Made by a program: the position numbers and the translations under genes. 64,000 nucleotides of DNA from Paracoccus methylovorus (GTDB lineage Bacteria; Pseudomonadota; Alphaproteobacteria; Rhodobacterales; Rhodobacteraceae), in NCBI RefSeq assembly GCF_016919705.1, contig NZ_CP070368.1, forward strand, positions 1 through 64,000. The letters run 5' to 3'. Positions 1 to 8,856 of the stretch are shown here, in pieces (the stretch's first letter is position 1; each line of letters opens with the position of its first letter). The notes beneath the pieces are model-generated. The model was not told the DNA's origin. It worked only from the letters and a program-made list of their open reading frames with translations, and did not search any database.

Positions 1-474
1 GTGGTATTCATCGACGCCGACGCACTGGTGCTGCAAAACATCGACAGGCTGTTCGATTATCCCGAATTTTCGGCCGCGCCCAATGTCTACGAAAGCCTGG
101 CCGATTTTCACCGCCTGAATTCGGGGGTGTTCACCGCCCGGCCCTCGCAGGCGACATTTGCGGCGATGCTGGCCCGTCTTGACCAGCCCGGCCAATTCTG
201 GCGCCGCACCGATCAGACTTTTCTAGAGACGTGGTTTCCCAACTGGCATGGCCTGCCGGTATTCGACAATATGCTGCAATATGTCTGGATCAACCTGCCG
301 CAGCTATGGCGTTGGCAGGACATCCGGGTTTTGCATTATCAATATGAAAAGCCCTGGCAGGACCATGCCAAGGCCGAACAGCTTGGCCCGCTGATCGAGC
401 TGTGGCGGGCCCATGCCGGCGATGGTCCGGTGCCCGATCCGCGCGACCTGCCGCCCCCGCCCGGTGCGGCATGA
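1..474 (+). CDS. Glycosyltransferase family 8-like protein, 5'-truncated
   Basis: The frame is open at base 1, so the N-terminus lies outside the window and the leading GTG is probably internal. The visible 157 residues begin with a DxD-type metal and nucleotide-sugar site (FIDADALVL), followed by LNSGVFTARPS and a late H..YEKPW motif, the usual order in GT8 (glycogenin/galactinol synthase-like) enzymes. It probably transfers a sugar onto a surface glycan or a small acceptor in the cytoplasm; donor and acceptor cannot be read from the sequence. Its stop codon overlaps the ATG of the following epimerase gene (ATGA), so the two are likely co-translated and may serve the same glycan pathway. Confidence 0.75.
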   Translation: MVFIDADALVLQNIDRLFDYPEFSAAPNVYESLADFHRLNSGVFTARPSQATFAAMLARLDQPGQFWRRTDQTFLETWFPNWHGLPVFDNMLQYVWINLPQLWRWQDIRVLHYQYEKPWQDHAKAEQLGPLIELWRAHAGDGPVPDPRDLPPPPGAA

Positions 475-1289
475 AGATCGCGTTGACGGGCGCCTCTGGC
501 CTTGTCGGGCGCTGGATATGCCGCGCTGCGATTGCGGCGGGGCATGATGTCTCCACTCTGCCCGGCTGGCGTCTGGGCGACACGCCCGATCTGCAAGGTT
601 GCGATGCGCTGATCCACGCCGCCTTTCAGCATGCCCCGGGCCAGTATCGCGGGGGTGAGGGCGACGATCCGCTGGGCTTTGTCCGCGCCAATCTGGACGG
701 CTCGCTTTTGCTGTTCAGGGCCGCGCGGCGCGATGGTGTCGGGCGGGTGCTTTTCCTGTCTTCGCGGGCCGTGCATGACGGTCATCCAGAAGGTGCGACG
801 CTGCCAGACGAACTTTCGCCTGCGCCGACAAACCTTTACGGACAGGTCAAGGCCGATGCCGAGAGCGCACTAGCGCAGATGGCGGGGCCGGATTTCCTGA
901 CGGCCAGCCTGCGCCCGACCGGAGTTTATGGTCCCGGGGCACCGCAGAAATGGGCCGGGTTGATCGCGGATTTCCTGCGCGGCATCACGCCAGCCCCGCG
1001 CGTTGCGACCGAGGTGCATGGAGCCGATCTTGCCCAAGCCACGCTGCTGGTCTTGGGTGATCCGGCCATGGCGGGCAGCTATAATGTCAGCGATCTCGTG
1101 CTGGACCGTCACCAGCTTCTGGCCGAGGTCGCCCGCCTGACTGGTTGCACGACACCCCTGCCCCTGCCCGCCGATGCCACGGCGTTACGCCACCCGATTT
1201 GCGCGCGGTTGCAGGCACTGGGTTGGCGGCCCGGCGGCTTGCACCGGCTACGACAGGATCTGCCGCAAATCATGACCGATCTTTCATAG
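471..1289 (+). CDS. NAD-dependent epimerase/dehydratase family protein
   Basis: This 272-residue protein has the extended SDR fold. An N-terminal Rossmann motif TGASGLVG (residues 6-13) binds NAD(P), a strand ending FLSSRAV supplies the catalytic Ser, and YGQVK is the YxxxK catalytic pair. The length is at the short end of nucleotide-sugar epimerases/dehydratases. The start overlaps the stop of the upstream GT8-like gene, which suggests it acts on a nucleotide sugar or sugar used by that enzyme. The substrate is not predictable; a reductase or dehydratase role is as likely as epimerisation. Confidence 0.8.
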   Translation: MKIALTGASGLVGRWICRAAIAAGHDVSTLPGWRLGDTPDLQGCDALIHAAFQHAPGQYRGGEGDDPLGFVRANLDGSLLLFRAARRDGVGRVLFLSSRAVHDGHPEGATLPDELSPAPTNLYGQVKADAESALAQMAGPDFLTASLRPTGVYGPGAPQKWAGLIADFLRGITPAPRVATEVHGADLAQATLLVLGDPAMAGSYNVSDLVLDRHQLLAEVARLTGCTTPLPLPADATALRHPICARLQALGWRPGGLHRLRQDLPQIMTDLS

Positions 1290-1389
1290 GCGGAATTCCG
1301 CCGAAACCGGCTTTGACAGTTGAGGCGGCTCAACTTCTGGGCGATCAAGCTGCAATTTGTTCAATTAGTATCAGTTGGTGATCTCTTTC

Positions 1390-1761
1390 ATGCGCATCCT
1401 TTCAATCCTGTGCGGTTTGTCCTTTGCCGTCACGGCAGGATATTTGCGTGGCTGCTCGGTCCATTTGATGGGTGCGACTGCGGGCAATGACCACGCCCTC
1501 TTGGCCGGGGTCTTCGGCCCCTTCTCTTGGGCGGTGCTGGCACTTGCGGCTATGGGCGGTGTCATGGGGTGGCTGTCGCGTTGCGAGGGATGGACGGCAC
1601 TTGTGACCGGATGCGCTATCTTTTTGTCCTGCCATCTTGCCATGCTGGCGGGGATTGGCGTGGGGTCGGTGCCGACGGCGCTTTTCTGCCTTGTCGCGGC
1701 GGGTTTTGCCCTGTTGCCGCTGGTGCATACGCCGAACAGCTATTGGCGGGTGGCGGGCTGA
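1390..1761 (+). CDS. Small hypothetical membrane protein
   Basis: Not recognised as a named family. The 123-residue product is very hydrophobic, with about four likely membrane segments (roughly residues 1-20, 38-60, 70-92 and 95-115) and few charged residues. An in-frame GTG lies 12 bases upstream at 1378; neither start has a good ribosome binding site, and the ATG was chosen because it opens a signal-like segment. It stands alone between the epimerase gene and msrC, with about 100 bp of non-coding DNA before it. Confidence 0.55.
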   Translation: MRILSILCGLSFAVTAGYLRGCSVHLMGATAGNDHALLAGVFGPFSWAVLALAAMGGVMGWLSRCEGWTALVTGCAIFLSCHLAMLAGIGVGSVPTALFCLVAAGFALLPLVHTPNSYWRVAG

Positions 1762-1808
1762 AAGATACCGCAGGTGACAGCGCGGACGCGCCCGGCTAAT
1801 CTGGCGCC

Positions 1809-2261
1809 ATGCCCGATTATGCCGACCTTGCCGCCCGTATCCGTGCCCTGACCCATGACGAGACCGACGAGGTCGCGCTTATGGCGACGCTTGCCTGTGA
1901 AATCCACCACTCGGACGAAAGGTTCGATTGGACAGGCTTTTACCGCGTTACCGAACCTGCGACGCTGAAGATCGGCCCCTATCAAGGTGGCCACGGCTGT
2001 CTGGTGATCCCGTTTTCCCGCGGCGTTTGCGGCGCGGCGGCGCGGACACGGCAGACCCAGCGGGTTGCGGATGTGGATGCCTTTCCCGGCCATATCGCCT
2101 GCGCCAGCTCGACCCGGTCCGAGCTTGTGATCCCGGTGATTGGCGGGGACGACCGCTTGATCGGCGTGCTTGATATCGACAGCGACCGGCCGGACGCCTT
2201 TACGCAAGAGGACGCTGATCGTCTGAAGGAGATTCTGGATGCCACATTCGGACGCGATTGA
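1809..2261 (+). CDS. msrC: Free methionine-(R)-sulfoxide reductase (GAF-domain fRMsr)
   Basis: A 150-residue single GAF-domain protein. Three cysteines at residues 64 (GHGC), 74 (GVCG) and 98 (HIACASS) have the same 10- and 24-residue spacing as the catalytic and resolving cysteines 84, 94 and 118 of E. coli fRMsr. The family reduces free methionine-R-sulfoxide to methionine using thioredoxin, as part of oxidative-damage repair in the cytoplasm. The 3' end overlaps the following GFA-family gene by 23 bp, so the two are probably one transcript. Confidence 0.88.
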   Translation: MPDYADLAARIRALTHDETDEVALMATLACEIHHSDERFDWTGFYRVTEPATLKIGPYQGGHGCLVIPFSRGVCGAAARTRQTQRVADVDAFPGHIACASSTRSELVIPVIGGDDRLIGVLDIDSDRPDAFTQEDADRLKEILDATFGRD

Positions 2262-2634
2262 TTTCACCGGCCATTGTCTTTGCGGCGCGATCCGGTTCCG
2301 CGGCAGTTATGACGCGAGCAATGACCTGAAAGCCTGCCATTGCGGGCAATGCCGCCGCTGGTCGGGACATTACTGGGCTGCGATCCTGCCGAAATCGCTG
2401 GAGATCGAGGGCCAGCCGAAATGGTATCGCGCCTCGGATATCGCGCGGCGCGGTTTCTGCCCGGAATGCGGTTCGTCGCTGTTCTGGCAACGCGACGGCT
2501 CGGATATCATCGACGTCGCGGCGGGCGCCATCGACAGCCCGACCGGGCTGAACCTGCTGGGCCACATCTTCGTGGCCGACAAGGGCGATTACTACCAGAT
2601 CGCCGACGGCCTGCCGCAGGATCCGTGCGAATAG
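2239..2634 (+). CDS. GFA family (CENP-V/GFA) zinc-binding protein
   Basis: This 131-residue protein has the Mss4-like GFA fold. Zinc-ligand clusters are visible as CLCGAI near the N-terminus, CHCGQC in the middle and CPECG after that. The family was named for glutathione-dependent formaldehyde activation, but most members have no shown activity, so the biochemical role is open. It starts inside the 3' end of msrC (23-bp overlap), which points to coupled translation and perhaps a shared role in handling reactive small molecules. Confidence 0.85.
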   Translation: MPHSDAIDFTGHCLCGAIRFRGSYDASNDLKACHCGQCRRWSGHYWAAILPKSLEIEGQPKWYRASDIARRGFCPECGSSLFWQRDGSDIIDVAAGAIDSPTGLNLLGHIFVADKGDYYQIADGLPQDPCE

Positions 2635-2682
2635 TTGACGTCGCGCGCTGGCCGCCCTAGGCGACAGAAAAAGGGGCGCGCG

Positions 2683-3309
2683 ATGATCTGGGACACTTTG
2701 GGCAATTTTCCGGTCCAACAACTGCTGGCCTTTATGGCCGGGGCCTTGGTGCTGAATCTGGCGCCGGGGCAGGATGTGTTCTTTGCCAGCGCCTGCGGCA
2801 TCCAGAACGGGCCGCGCGCCGGTGCTTTGGCCGGTTTCGGCGTCGGTCTGGGCGTGATCTGTCATGTGGTGATGGCGACGGTGGGGCTGGGTGCTTTGGT
2901 TGCTGCCCATCCCGGCACTTTGGTGGCGATCAAATATCTGGGCGCAGCCTATCTGCTGTTTCTTGCCTGGAAAAGCTGGAACGCGGGCGAGGTCGATTCC
3001 CGCGCCCATGCCGCCAGCCGCGCATGGAACATCGTCCGGCGCGGCGCGCTGTCGAACTTGCTCAATCCCAAGCCGGTCCTGTTCCTGCTGGCCTTTCTGC
3101 CGCAATTCACCCGACCGGAATACGGTCCGATCTGGCAGCAGTTCCTGGGGCTGGGGCTGATGTTCACCCTGTCGGGCACCCTCGTCACCATGGGCTATGG
3201 CCTGATCGGAGGCTTTGCCGGCCAGGCGATCGGCAAACGGCTGGGCATCGTCAACCGCATCGCGGCGCTGATGTTTGCGGGGCTTGCGCTACGGCTGGTC
3301 TGGAAATGA
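2683..3309 (+). CDS. LysE family amino-acid/metabolite exporter
   Basis: A 208-residue inner-membrane protein with about six hydrophobic segments. It carries the LysE/RhtB signature NLAPGQDVFF near residue 27, followed by a glycine-rich second segment and NPKPVLFLLAF around residue 128, the conserved NPK stretch of the family. LysE/RhtB proteins export amino acids or related compounds; the substrate cannot be told. The ATG at 2683 was preferred to an upstream in-frame start because the family begins with this hydrophobic stretch. The stop overlaps the rluA start (ATGA). Confidence 0.88.
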   Translation: MIWDTLGNFPVQQLLAFMAGALVLNLAPGQDVFFASACGIQNGPRAGALAGFGVGLGVICHVVMATVGLGALVAAHPGTLVAIKYLGAAYLLFLAWKSWNAGEVDSRAHAASRAWNIVRRGALSNLLNPKPVLFLLAFLPQFTRPEYGPIWQQFLGLGLMFTLSGTLVTMGYGLIGGFAGQAIGKRLGIVNRIAALMFAGLALRLVWK

Positions 3310-3953
3310 GCTTTGTCTATCAGCCGACGGCCGAACAGCCGCGCGTGATCCACGCCGATCACGAGATTCTGGTGGTCGACAAGCCGGCCGGCCTGCTTTC
3401 CGTTCCCGGCCGCGGCGAGGGGCGGGCCGATTGCCTGATCGAGCGGTTGCGCGCCGCGTTTCCGACCGTCCTTCTGGTGCATCGGCTGGATATGGATACT
3501 TCGGGCGTGATGGTCTTTGCCCTGACACGGCATGCGCAAAGCCATCTGGCCCGCCAGTTTCAGGATCGGCGGACCAAAAAGACCTATGTCGCGCGGCTCT
3601 GGGGGCGGCTGGAGCCGCGGACAGGCACGGTGGACCTGCCGCTGATCGTAGACTGGCCGAACCGCCCGCGTCAAAAGGTCGATCACGAACAGGGCCGCCC
3701 GGCGCAGACCGACTGGCGGGTGGTCAAGGCATCGGACAGCGAAAGCCGGGTGCGGCTGATGCCGATCACCGGCCGCAGCCATCAGTTGCGCGTGCATATG
3801 GCCCAGCTTGGTCATCCGATTCTGGGCGATCCGCTTTATGCCAGCGGTGCGGTGGCCGATTTTCCGCGATTGATGCTGCATGCGGAAAGCTTGCGTCTGA
3901 AGCATCCCGAAACCGGGGTCATGCAAAGTTTTGCCGCGCCTGCGCCCTTCTAG
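3306..3953 (+). CDS. rluA: RluA-family RNA pseudouridine synthase
   Basis: The 215-residue product matches the short RluA type (about 219 residues in E. coli), without an S4 domain. The start is set by the ATGA overlap with the exporter gene. DKPAGLLSVPG near residue 25 and HRLDMDTSG are family motifs, and Asp62 in the latter is the predicted catalytic aspartate. TGRSHQLRVH later in the chain is the third conserved block. E. coli RluA modifies 23S rRNA U746 and tRNA U32; the exact targets here are inferred. Confidence 0.87.
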   Translation: MSFVYQPTAEQPRVIHADHEILVVDKPAGLLSVPGRGEGRADCLIERLRAAFPTVLLVHRLDMDTSGVMVFALTRHAQSHLARQFQDRRTKKTYVARLWGRLEPRTGTVDLPLIVDWPNRPRQKVDHEQGRPAQTDWRVVKASDSESRVRLMPITGRSHQLRVHMAQLGHPILGDPLYASGAVADFPRLMLHAESLRLKHPETGVMQSFAAPAPF

Positions 3954-4033
3954 GCGCGGTCACGCAGGTTTTTCTGCCGCTATCCGCCGTCCTTGGGTAA
4001 GGTTCCAAAAGAACACCCACTCAGGAGGCAGCG

Positions 4034-4969
4034 ATGAAGACGTTCAGGACCGAAATCACCCGCCGCGGCGCCATGATGCTGGGCGGTGCCCTGCCCATCG
4101 CCATGGCATTGCCCGCCTATGCCCAGACCGCACCTGTGGACGACGCCCCCGCCTTTACCGGCCGTGCCCATACCATTCGGCTGGGCGCCTTTGAGGTGAC
4201 GACGCTGCTGGGCGGCGGCAGCATGAGCGATAATCCCATCGAGACCTTCGGCCTGAACGCCGATCCGGCCGAGTTTGAAAGCCTTAGCGCCCAGAACTTC
4301 ATTCCCTCGGACCGCACAGGCGGGTCGTTTACCCTGACGCTGGTTCGGACCCCGGATGCGCTGGTGCTCTTTGACACCGGCATGTTCCCGGCCAACAACG
4401 CCGCCTCGATGGCGCAGGCCGGGGTAAAGCCCGAAGACGTGACCCATGTCGTGCTGACCCATATGCATGGCGACCACATCAGCGGGCTGATGGATGGCGA
4501 CAGCCCGGTCTTTGCCAATGCCGAACTGATCGTGCCCAAGGCCGAAAACGACTATTGGGCCGCCAATCCCAACGAAGCCTATACCGGCAAGGTCGTGCCG
4601 CTGATCGACAAAGCGCGTTTCCTTGAAGGTGACGAAGAGGTGTTGCCGGGCATCAAGGCCGAGCCCGCCTATGGCCACACGCCCGGTCACACCACCTATC
4701 TGCTTGAAAGTGACGGGCAACGGCTGCTTCTTACCGGCGACAGCTTTAACCATTTCGTCTATTCGGTGCAGCGCCCGGCCTGGCATGTGCGCTTTGACGT
4801 CGACAAGGAAATGGGCGCCCAGACCCGGCAAGCGGTGCTGGCGCGGCTGGCCGAGGAGCGCATCCCCTTTATCGGGTATCATATGCCCTTCCCGGCGCTT
4901 GGCTTTATCGCACCCGAGGCCGAGGGGTCATTCCGCTTTGTGCCCGCCACCTATCAGTTCACGCAGTGA
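4034..4969 (+). CDS. Tat-exported MBL-fold metallo-hydrolase
   Basis: This 311-residue protein begins with a twin-arginine signal (TRRGAMM, then a hydrophobic run ending in AYAQ), so a folded metalloenzyme is expected in the periplasm. The metallo-beta-lactamase motif HMHGDH places His143, His145, Asp147 and His148 at a dinuclear metal site; HTPGHT and LLTGDS follow as the third and fourth motifs. A strong ribosome binding site (caggagg, 4022-4028) precedes the ATG. Members of this group include lactonases and phosphotriesterase-like enzymes; which reaction applies is unknown. It is a single-gene unit. Confidence 0.85.
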   Translation: MKTFRTEITRRGAMMLGGALPIAMALPAYAQTAPVDDAPAFTGRAHTIRLGAFEVTTLLGGGSMSDNPIETFGLNADPAEFESLSAQNFIPSDRTGGSFTLTLVRTPDALVLFDTGMFPANNAASMAQAGVKPEDVTHVVLTHMHGDHISGLMDGDSPVFANAELIVPKAENDYWAANPNEAYTGKVVPLIDKARFLEGDEEVLPGIKAEPAYGHTPGHTTYLLESDGQRLLLTGDSFNHFVYSVQRPAWHVRFDVDKEMGAQTRQAVLARLAEERIPFIGYHMPFPALGFIAPEAEGSFRFVPATYQFTQ

Positions 4970-5044
4970 TGCGGCAATAAATTTGTTCATAATTTGTTCC
5001 GGCCTGCTAGGCTGCGCCAGAAACCCCTGTGCAGGAGAGGCGCG

Positions 5045-5881
5045 ATGCCGGATCAATGGGTCAAGTTCAAGAAGCTGAAGGCGCTTCATGAAGGGGACGG
5101 GGCTTTCGTCATTCCCAACCCTTGGGATGCCGGTTCTGCCCGTCTTCTGGCCAGTCTGGGATTCGAGGCGCTGGCGACGACCAGCGCCGGCCATGCCTTT
5201 TCCAAGGGCAGACGGGATTCCTGCCTTGGGCGTGCCGAGGTGCTGGAAAACGCGGCCGAGATCGTCGAAGCCACCGATCTGCCCGTATCGGCGGATCTTG
5301 AGGACGGTTTCGGCCCTGAGCCGGAAACTTGCGCCGAGACCATCCGGCTGGCTTGCGATATCGGGCTGGTCGGCGGGTCGATCGAGGACGCGACGGGTGA
5401 TGGTGCCGCGCCGATCCATGATCTGTCCCAAGCGGTCGAGCGTGTTCAGGCCGCAGCAGAGGCGGCCCGGGGTCTGCCCTTCCTGCTGACGGCACGAGCC
5501 GAGAACTTTCTTTGGGGGCGGCCCGATCTGGATGACACGATCAGGCGGTTGCAGGCGTTTTCCGCCGCAGGGGCGCATGTGCTATACGCGCCGGGATTGC
5601 CCGATATCGCGGCGATCCGCACGGTCTGCGCCGCCGTGGACAAGCCTGTCAACGTGGTCATGGGCTTGGCTGGCCCGACCTACTCGGTTGCAGAACTGGC
5701 GCAGGCCGGGGTGCGCCGGGTCAGTGTCGGCGGTTCTTTCGCGCGGGCTGCGCTTGGCGGGTTGATGCGGGCCGCGCAAGAGGTGAAATCGGCCGGCACC
5801 TTTACCTATGCAGCCGAGGCGCTTTCAGGCGCCACGATTGCCGGGCTGATGTCAGGGGAAAAGCGACGCGAACCCGGGTAA
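5045..5881 (+). CDS. Isocitrate lyase/PEP mutase family protein
   Basis: The 278-residue protein has the TIM-barrel layout of the ICL/PEPM family. IPNPWDAGSARLL opens the barrel, TTSAGHAFS follows, and SADLEDGFG carries the acidic Mg2+ site. The KKCGH signature of isocitrate lyases and methylisocitrate lyases is absent, so those two activities are unlikely. Oxaloacetate decarboxylase, phosphonate-related or other C-C/C-P lyase activity remains possible. The ATG at 5045 follows aggagagg at 5033-5040; an in-frame upstream ATG has no such site. It converges with truB. Confidence 0.8.
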   Translation: MPDQWVKFKKLKALHEGDGAFVIPNPWDAGSARLLASLGFEALATTSAGHAFSKGRRDSCLGRAEVLENAAEIVEATDLPVSADLEDGFGPEPETCAETIRLACDIGLVGGSIEDATGDGAAPIHDLSQAVERVQAAAEAARGLPFLLTARAENFLWGRPDLDDTIRRLQAFSAAGAHVLYAPGLPDIAAIRTVCAAVDKPVNVVMGLAGPTYSVAELAQAGVRRVSVGGSFARAALGGLMRAAQEVKSAGTFTYAAEALSGATIAGLMSGEKRREPG

Positions 5882-5889
5882 TAGCCCGG

Positions 5890-6786
5890 TCAGCCAAGGT
5901 TGAACACGCGCGAGGGCTGCACTTCGCCACCCATGTAGCGGCCGATGCAAAGCGCGCGCCCGTTGCGGCTGACCCAGACCTCTTCGCCGAATTCGGCGTG
6001 GCCCAGCACCTGTCCGGGGTTGCCGTTCAGGATGCGGGTGGCGCCGGTCTCGGTCGCCTGCATCTGGGGCAGGTCGGCCAGCGCGGATTGCAGGGGCAGC
6101 AGCGCGGCCTCGATCTCGGCCTGATTTGCGCGGTCGATGCGGTCGAAGGCAAAGCCCTGATCGGCATCGAACGGGCCTGACCAGATGCGGCGCAGTTGCG
6201 CGACATGGCCAAGGCAGCCCAGCTTGCGGCCAAGATCGCGGGCGATGCTGCGCACATAACCGCCCTTGCCGCAGACCATGCGCAGATCGACGCTGTCGGG
6301 CCTTGCCTCCAGCAATTCCAGCGATTCCACCCAAAGCGGACGGGCGGCCAGTTCGACCACCTCGCCTTCGCGCGCCAGATCATAGGCGCGTGCGCCGTCG
6401 ACCCGCACCGCCGAAACGGCGGGGGGAACCTGCATGATATCGCCGATAAATTCCGGCAAGGCGGTGCGGATCGCATCCTGTTCAGGGCGCGTGGCGCTGG
6501 TTTTCACGACATTGCCCGAGGCATCGTCGGTCGTGGTCTCGGCCCCCCAGTTCACCGTGAAGTCATAGGCTTTCAGCGCCTCGGCCAGAATGGGCACGGT
6601 CTTGGTCGCCTCTCCCAGTGCCACGGCCAGCACGCCGGTCGCGTCCGGGTCCAGCGTTCCGGCATGGCCGGCCTTCTTGGCGTCCAACGCCCAGCGGACC
6701 TTGCTGACCACATCGGTCGAGCCGATACCCGCCGGCTTGTCCACGATCAGCCAACCGTGGATTTCGCGTCCCTTTTTTCGCGCCAT
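5890..6786 (-). CDS. truB: tRNA pseudouridine(55) synthase TruB
   Basis: A 298-residue TruB that makes pseudouridine 55 in the T-loop of elongator tRNAs. The N-terminal block [10 protein letters not shown] and the catalytic motif [12 protein letters not shown], with Asp46 as nucleophile, are clear, and a C-terminal PUA-like extension is present. It is the last gene of a minus-strand group rbfA-DUF2233-truB, starting one base after the DUF2233 stop. In many bacteria truB is followed by rpsO and pnp; here those lie about 42 kb away. Confidence 0.95.
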   Translation of the reverse strand: MARKKGREIHGWLIVDKPAGIGSTDVVSKVRWALDAKKAGHAGTLDPDATGVLAVALGEATKTVPILAEALKAYDFTVNWGAETTTDDASGNVVKTSATRPEQDAIRTALPEFIGDIMQVPPAVSAVRVDGARAYDLAREGEVVELAARPLWVESLELLEARPDSVDLRMVCGKGGYVRSIARDLGRKLGCLGHVAQLRRIWSGPFDADQGFAFDRIDRANQAEIEAALLPLQSALADLPQMQATETGATRILNGNPGQVLGHAEFGEEVWVSRNGRALCIGRYMGGEVQPSRVFNLG

Positions 6787-6787
6787 T

Positions 6788-7543
6788 CTACTTCTGTCCT
6801 ACATATCCGATGATTGGCCCCAGCCGCCGTCCAAAGTCGGCCCGGCCAAGACCCGGGGCGTATAGCCGCGAAATCGAGCCGTCGAAATACAGCGCGTCCC
6901 GCGCGCCCAGCCCGTCGCGGAACAGCCGGCCGAATTCGTGGAATGTCACCGCCCGGTCCGAGATCGCGAACCATGCCGTCTGCCCGTCTGGCGAGATGCC
7001 GACGCCGTTCCTGATATAGCGGCTGTCGCTGTCCACCAGAAAGCGCGGATGCAATGCGCCGTCGATCACCAGCATCGGGCCCGATTGCGTGGCGATGCGG
7101 CAGTCCGGTCGGGTTTGCGCAAAGGCGCGGCTTTCGATGACCTGATAGGGCCGCACACCCCCGGTGCAAAAGACACCGTTCGGCAGCATGCCGAAGTTGC
7201 CGCCACCGCCGGCCGTGACCAGATCGTGGCTTGCGACGCCGTCGCTGACGTAAAGCCCGACCGGGGTGTAATCGGGGTGATACATGCCGGCATTCATGGC
7301 AAAGCCCAGGACCTCGTCCGGTGCCAGCGTGCGCCGGACCGCGGTGAAATCGCCCAGCGTCCGGCCGTCGGGGCCGTTCAGCCACAGCCTCAGCCCCGGC
7401 TCTTGCTGGGCGGAAAGGGTGCAGATCACGTAACCCTTGCCGTCGAAATCGCGCTTTTCGCAGATTTCCGCCATGGCGGGCAGGGTCATGGCGATCAGCG
7501 CGCCAAGGGCCAGTCCCAGCCGGCGCTTCAGGTCAATCTTCAT
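6788..7543 (-). CDS. Secreted phosphodiester glycosidase family (DUF2233) protein
   Basis: This 251-residue protein has an N-terminal signal peptide (positively charged start, hydrophobic core, LPAMAE cleavage region). It then has the NAGPA/DUF2233 pattern: [17 protein letters not shown], a glycine-rich loop near GGGGNFGM, and [10 protein letters not shown] near the end. Characterised relatives hydrolyse phosphodiester-linked sugars; the bacterial substrates are mostly unknown, probably cell-envelope glycans or exopolysaccharide linkages. The gene overlaps the end of rbfA by 11 bp and nearly abuts truB, so it is embedded in a translation-factor operon that does not hint at its role. Confidence 0.85.
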   Translation of the reverse strand: MKIDLKRRLGLALGALIAMTLPAMAEICEKRDFDGKGYVICTLSAQQEPGLRLWLNGPDGRTLGDFTAVRRTLAPDEVLGFAMNAGMYHPDYTPVGLYVSDGVASHDLVTAGGGGNFGMLPNGVFCTGGVRPYQVIESRAFAQTRPDCRIATQSGPMLVIDGALHPRFLVDSDSRYIRNGVGISPDGQTAWFAISDRAVTFHEFGRLFRDGLGARDALYFDGSISRLYAPGLGRADFGRRLGPIIGYVGQK

Positions 7544-7949
7544 CGTCTTCCGGGTCTGCTTCGACGTCGCGTCGCACCCGGTCCTCGGACAAGAGCCGGC
7601 GGGTGTCGTCCATGCGGTCGAAAGTCTCGTCCAGCACGAAGCGCAGTTGCGGCGCGTATTTCAGCGTCATCGCCTTGGAGACAAGGTGGCGCAACTCGCC
7701 CGCGTTGCGGCGCAGCGCGGCCAGCGCCTCTTCCGCGCCCTGCCCGCCCAAAGGCAGGACATAGGCCGTCGCGACCTTCAGGTCGGGCGAGGTCCGCACC
7801 TCTCCGACCGTGATCGAGTGCCGGTTCAGGTCGGGATCGTGGACATCCCCCCGCAGGAGGACATCGGAAAGCGTGCGGCGGATCAGTTCGCCCACGCGAA
7901 GCTGGCGCTGCGTGGGGCCTGTGCCGGAATGAAAGCGGTTCTGTGCCAT
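7533..7949 (-). CDS. rbfA: 30S ribosome-binding factor RbfA
   Basis: The 138-residue RbfA binds the small subunit during maturation and cold adaptation. The KH-like fold is seen in [17 protein letters not shown], then [21 protein letters not shown], and [18 protein letters not shown] at the end. The ATG at 7949 (MAQNRF) was chosen over an upstream in-frame codon because the family starts a few residues before the first helix. An acidic tail (EADPEDDED) closes the protein. It leads the minus-strand rbfA-DUF2233-truB group and is divergent from dapB. Confidence 0.93.
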   Translation of the reverse strand: MAQNRFHSGTGPTQRQLRVGELIRRTLSDVLLRGDVHDPDLNRHSITVGEVRTSPDLKVATAYVLPLGGQGAEEALAALRRNAGELRHLVSKAMTLKYAPQLRFVLDETFDRMDDTRRLLSEDRVRRDVEADPEDDED

Positions 7950-8012
7950 GCGCGCAGATGTAGGGGGTCGCGGGCCGCGCCGCAACGGGATAGACATGCC
8001 ATAAACGGGGGA

Positions 8013-8825
8013 ATGAGCATGGAAAAACCGGGAATCGTCATTACGGGTGCGTCGGGCCGCATGGGACAGATGCTGGTGCGCACCGTTCTTGCATCAGATC
8101 AAGCCCGACTTGTCGGCGCCGTCGAGCGCGAGGGCAGCCCCTTGGTGGGCCGCGATCTGGGCGAGGCGATGGGCGGCGCTGCCCTGGGAATCACCGTCAC
8201 CGACGATCCGGTCGAGGCCATCGCCAAGGCGCAGGCTGTGATCGACTTTACCACTCCGGCGGCGACCGTGGCTTTTGCGGAACTGGCTGCGCAGGCCCGT
8301 GCCGTGCATGTGATCGGCACCACCGGCCTTGAACCTGCAGATCTGGACAAACTGAAAGCCGCCGCCCGCCATGCGCCGATCATCCGCGCCGGCAACATGA
8401 GCCTTGGCGTGAACCTGCTGGTCGGATTGACCCGCAAGGTTGCCGCCGCACTGGGCGAGGACTGGGATGTCGAGGTGGTCGAGGCACATCACAACCGCAA
8501 GGTGGACGCGCCTTCGGGGACCGCGCTGATGCTGGGCGAGGCTGCTGCCGACGGTCGTGGCCAGCCGCTGGACGCGCTGCGCACCCCCGCGCGTGAGGGC
8601 ATCACGGGCGCCCGCGAACGGGGCTCCATCGGATTCAGCGCCATCCGCGGCGGGGATATCGTCGGCGAGCATGACGTGATCTTCGCCACGGCGGGCGAGC
8701 GGGTGATCCTGCGCCATGTGGCCACCGACCGGGCGATTTTTGCCCGGGGCGCGCTGCGGGCCGCGCTGTGGGGACAGGACAAGGGACCGGGGGAATACGA
8801 CATGGCCGACGTTCTGGGGCTTTGA
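8013..8825 (+). CDS. dapB: 4-hydroxy-tetrahydrodipicolinate reductase DapB
   Basis: This 270-residue enzyme reduces the cyclic product of DapA with NAD(P)H in the diaminopimelate/lysine pathway, feeding peptidoglycan synthesis. The dinucleotide motif TGASGRMGQ lies at residues 11-19, and [15 protein letters not shown] is the catalytic signature with the His pair and Lys. A second in-frame ATG two codons later (8019) is also possible. The gene is divergent from rbfA and is followed by tsaE-amgK and murU, which serve tRNA modification and peptidoglycan recycling. Confidence 0.95.
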   Translation: MSMEKPGIVITGASGRMGQMLVRTVLASDQARLVGAVEREGSPLVGRDLGEAMGGAALGITVTDDPVEAIAKAQAVIDFTTPAATVAFAELAAQARAVHVIGTTGLEPADLDKLKAAARHAPIIRAGNMSLGVNLLVGLTRKVAAALGEDWDVEVVEAHHNRKVDAPSGTALMLGEAAADGRGQPLDALRTPAREGITGARERGSIGFSAIRGGDIVGEHDVIFATAGERVILRHVATDRAIFARGALRAALWGQDKGPGEYDMADVLGL

Positions 8826-8856
8826 CAGGCCCGCGTCCCGCATTAGGTTGGCTTAG

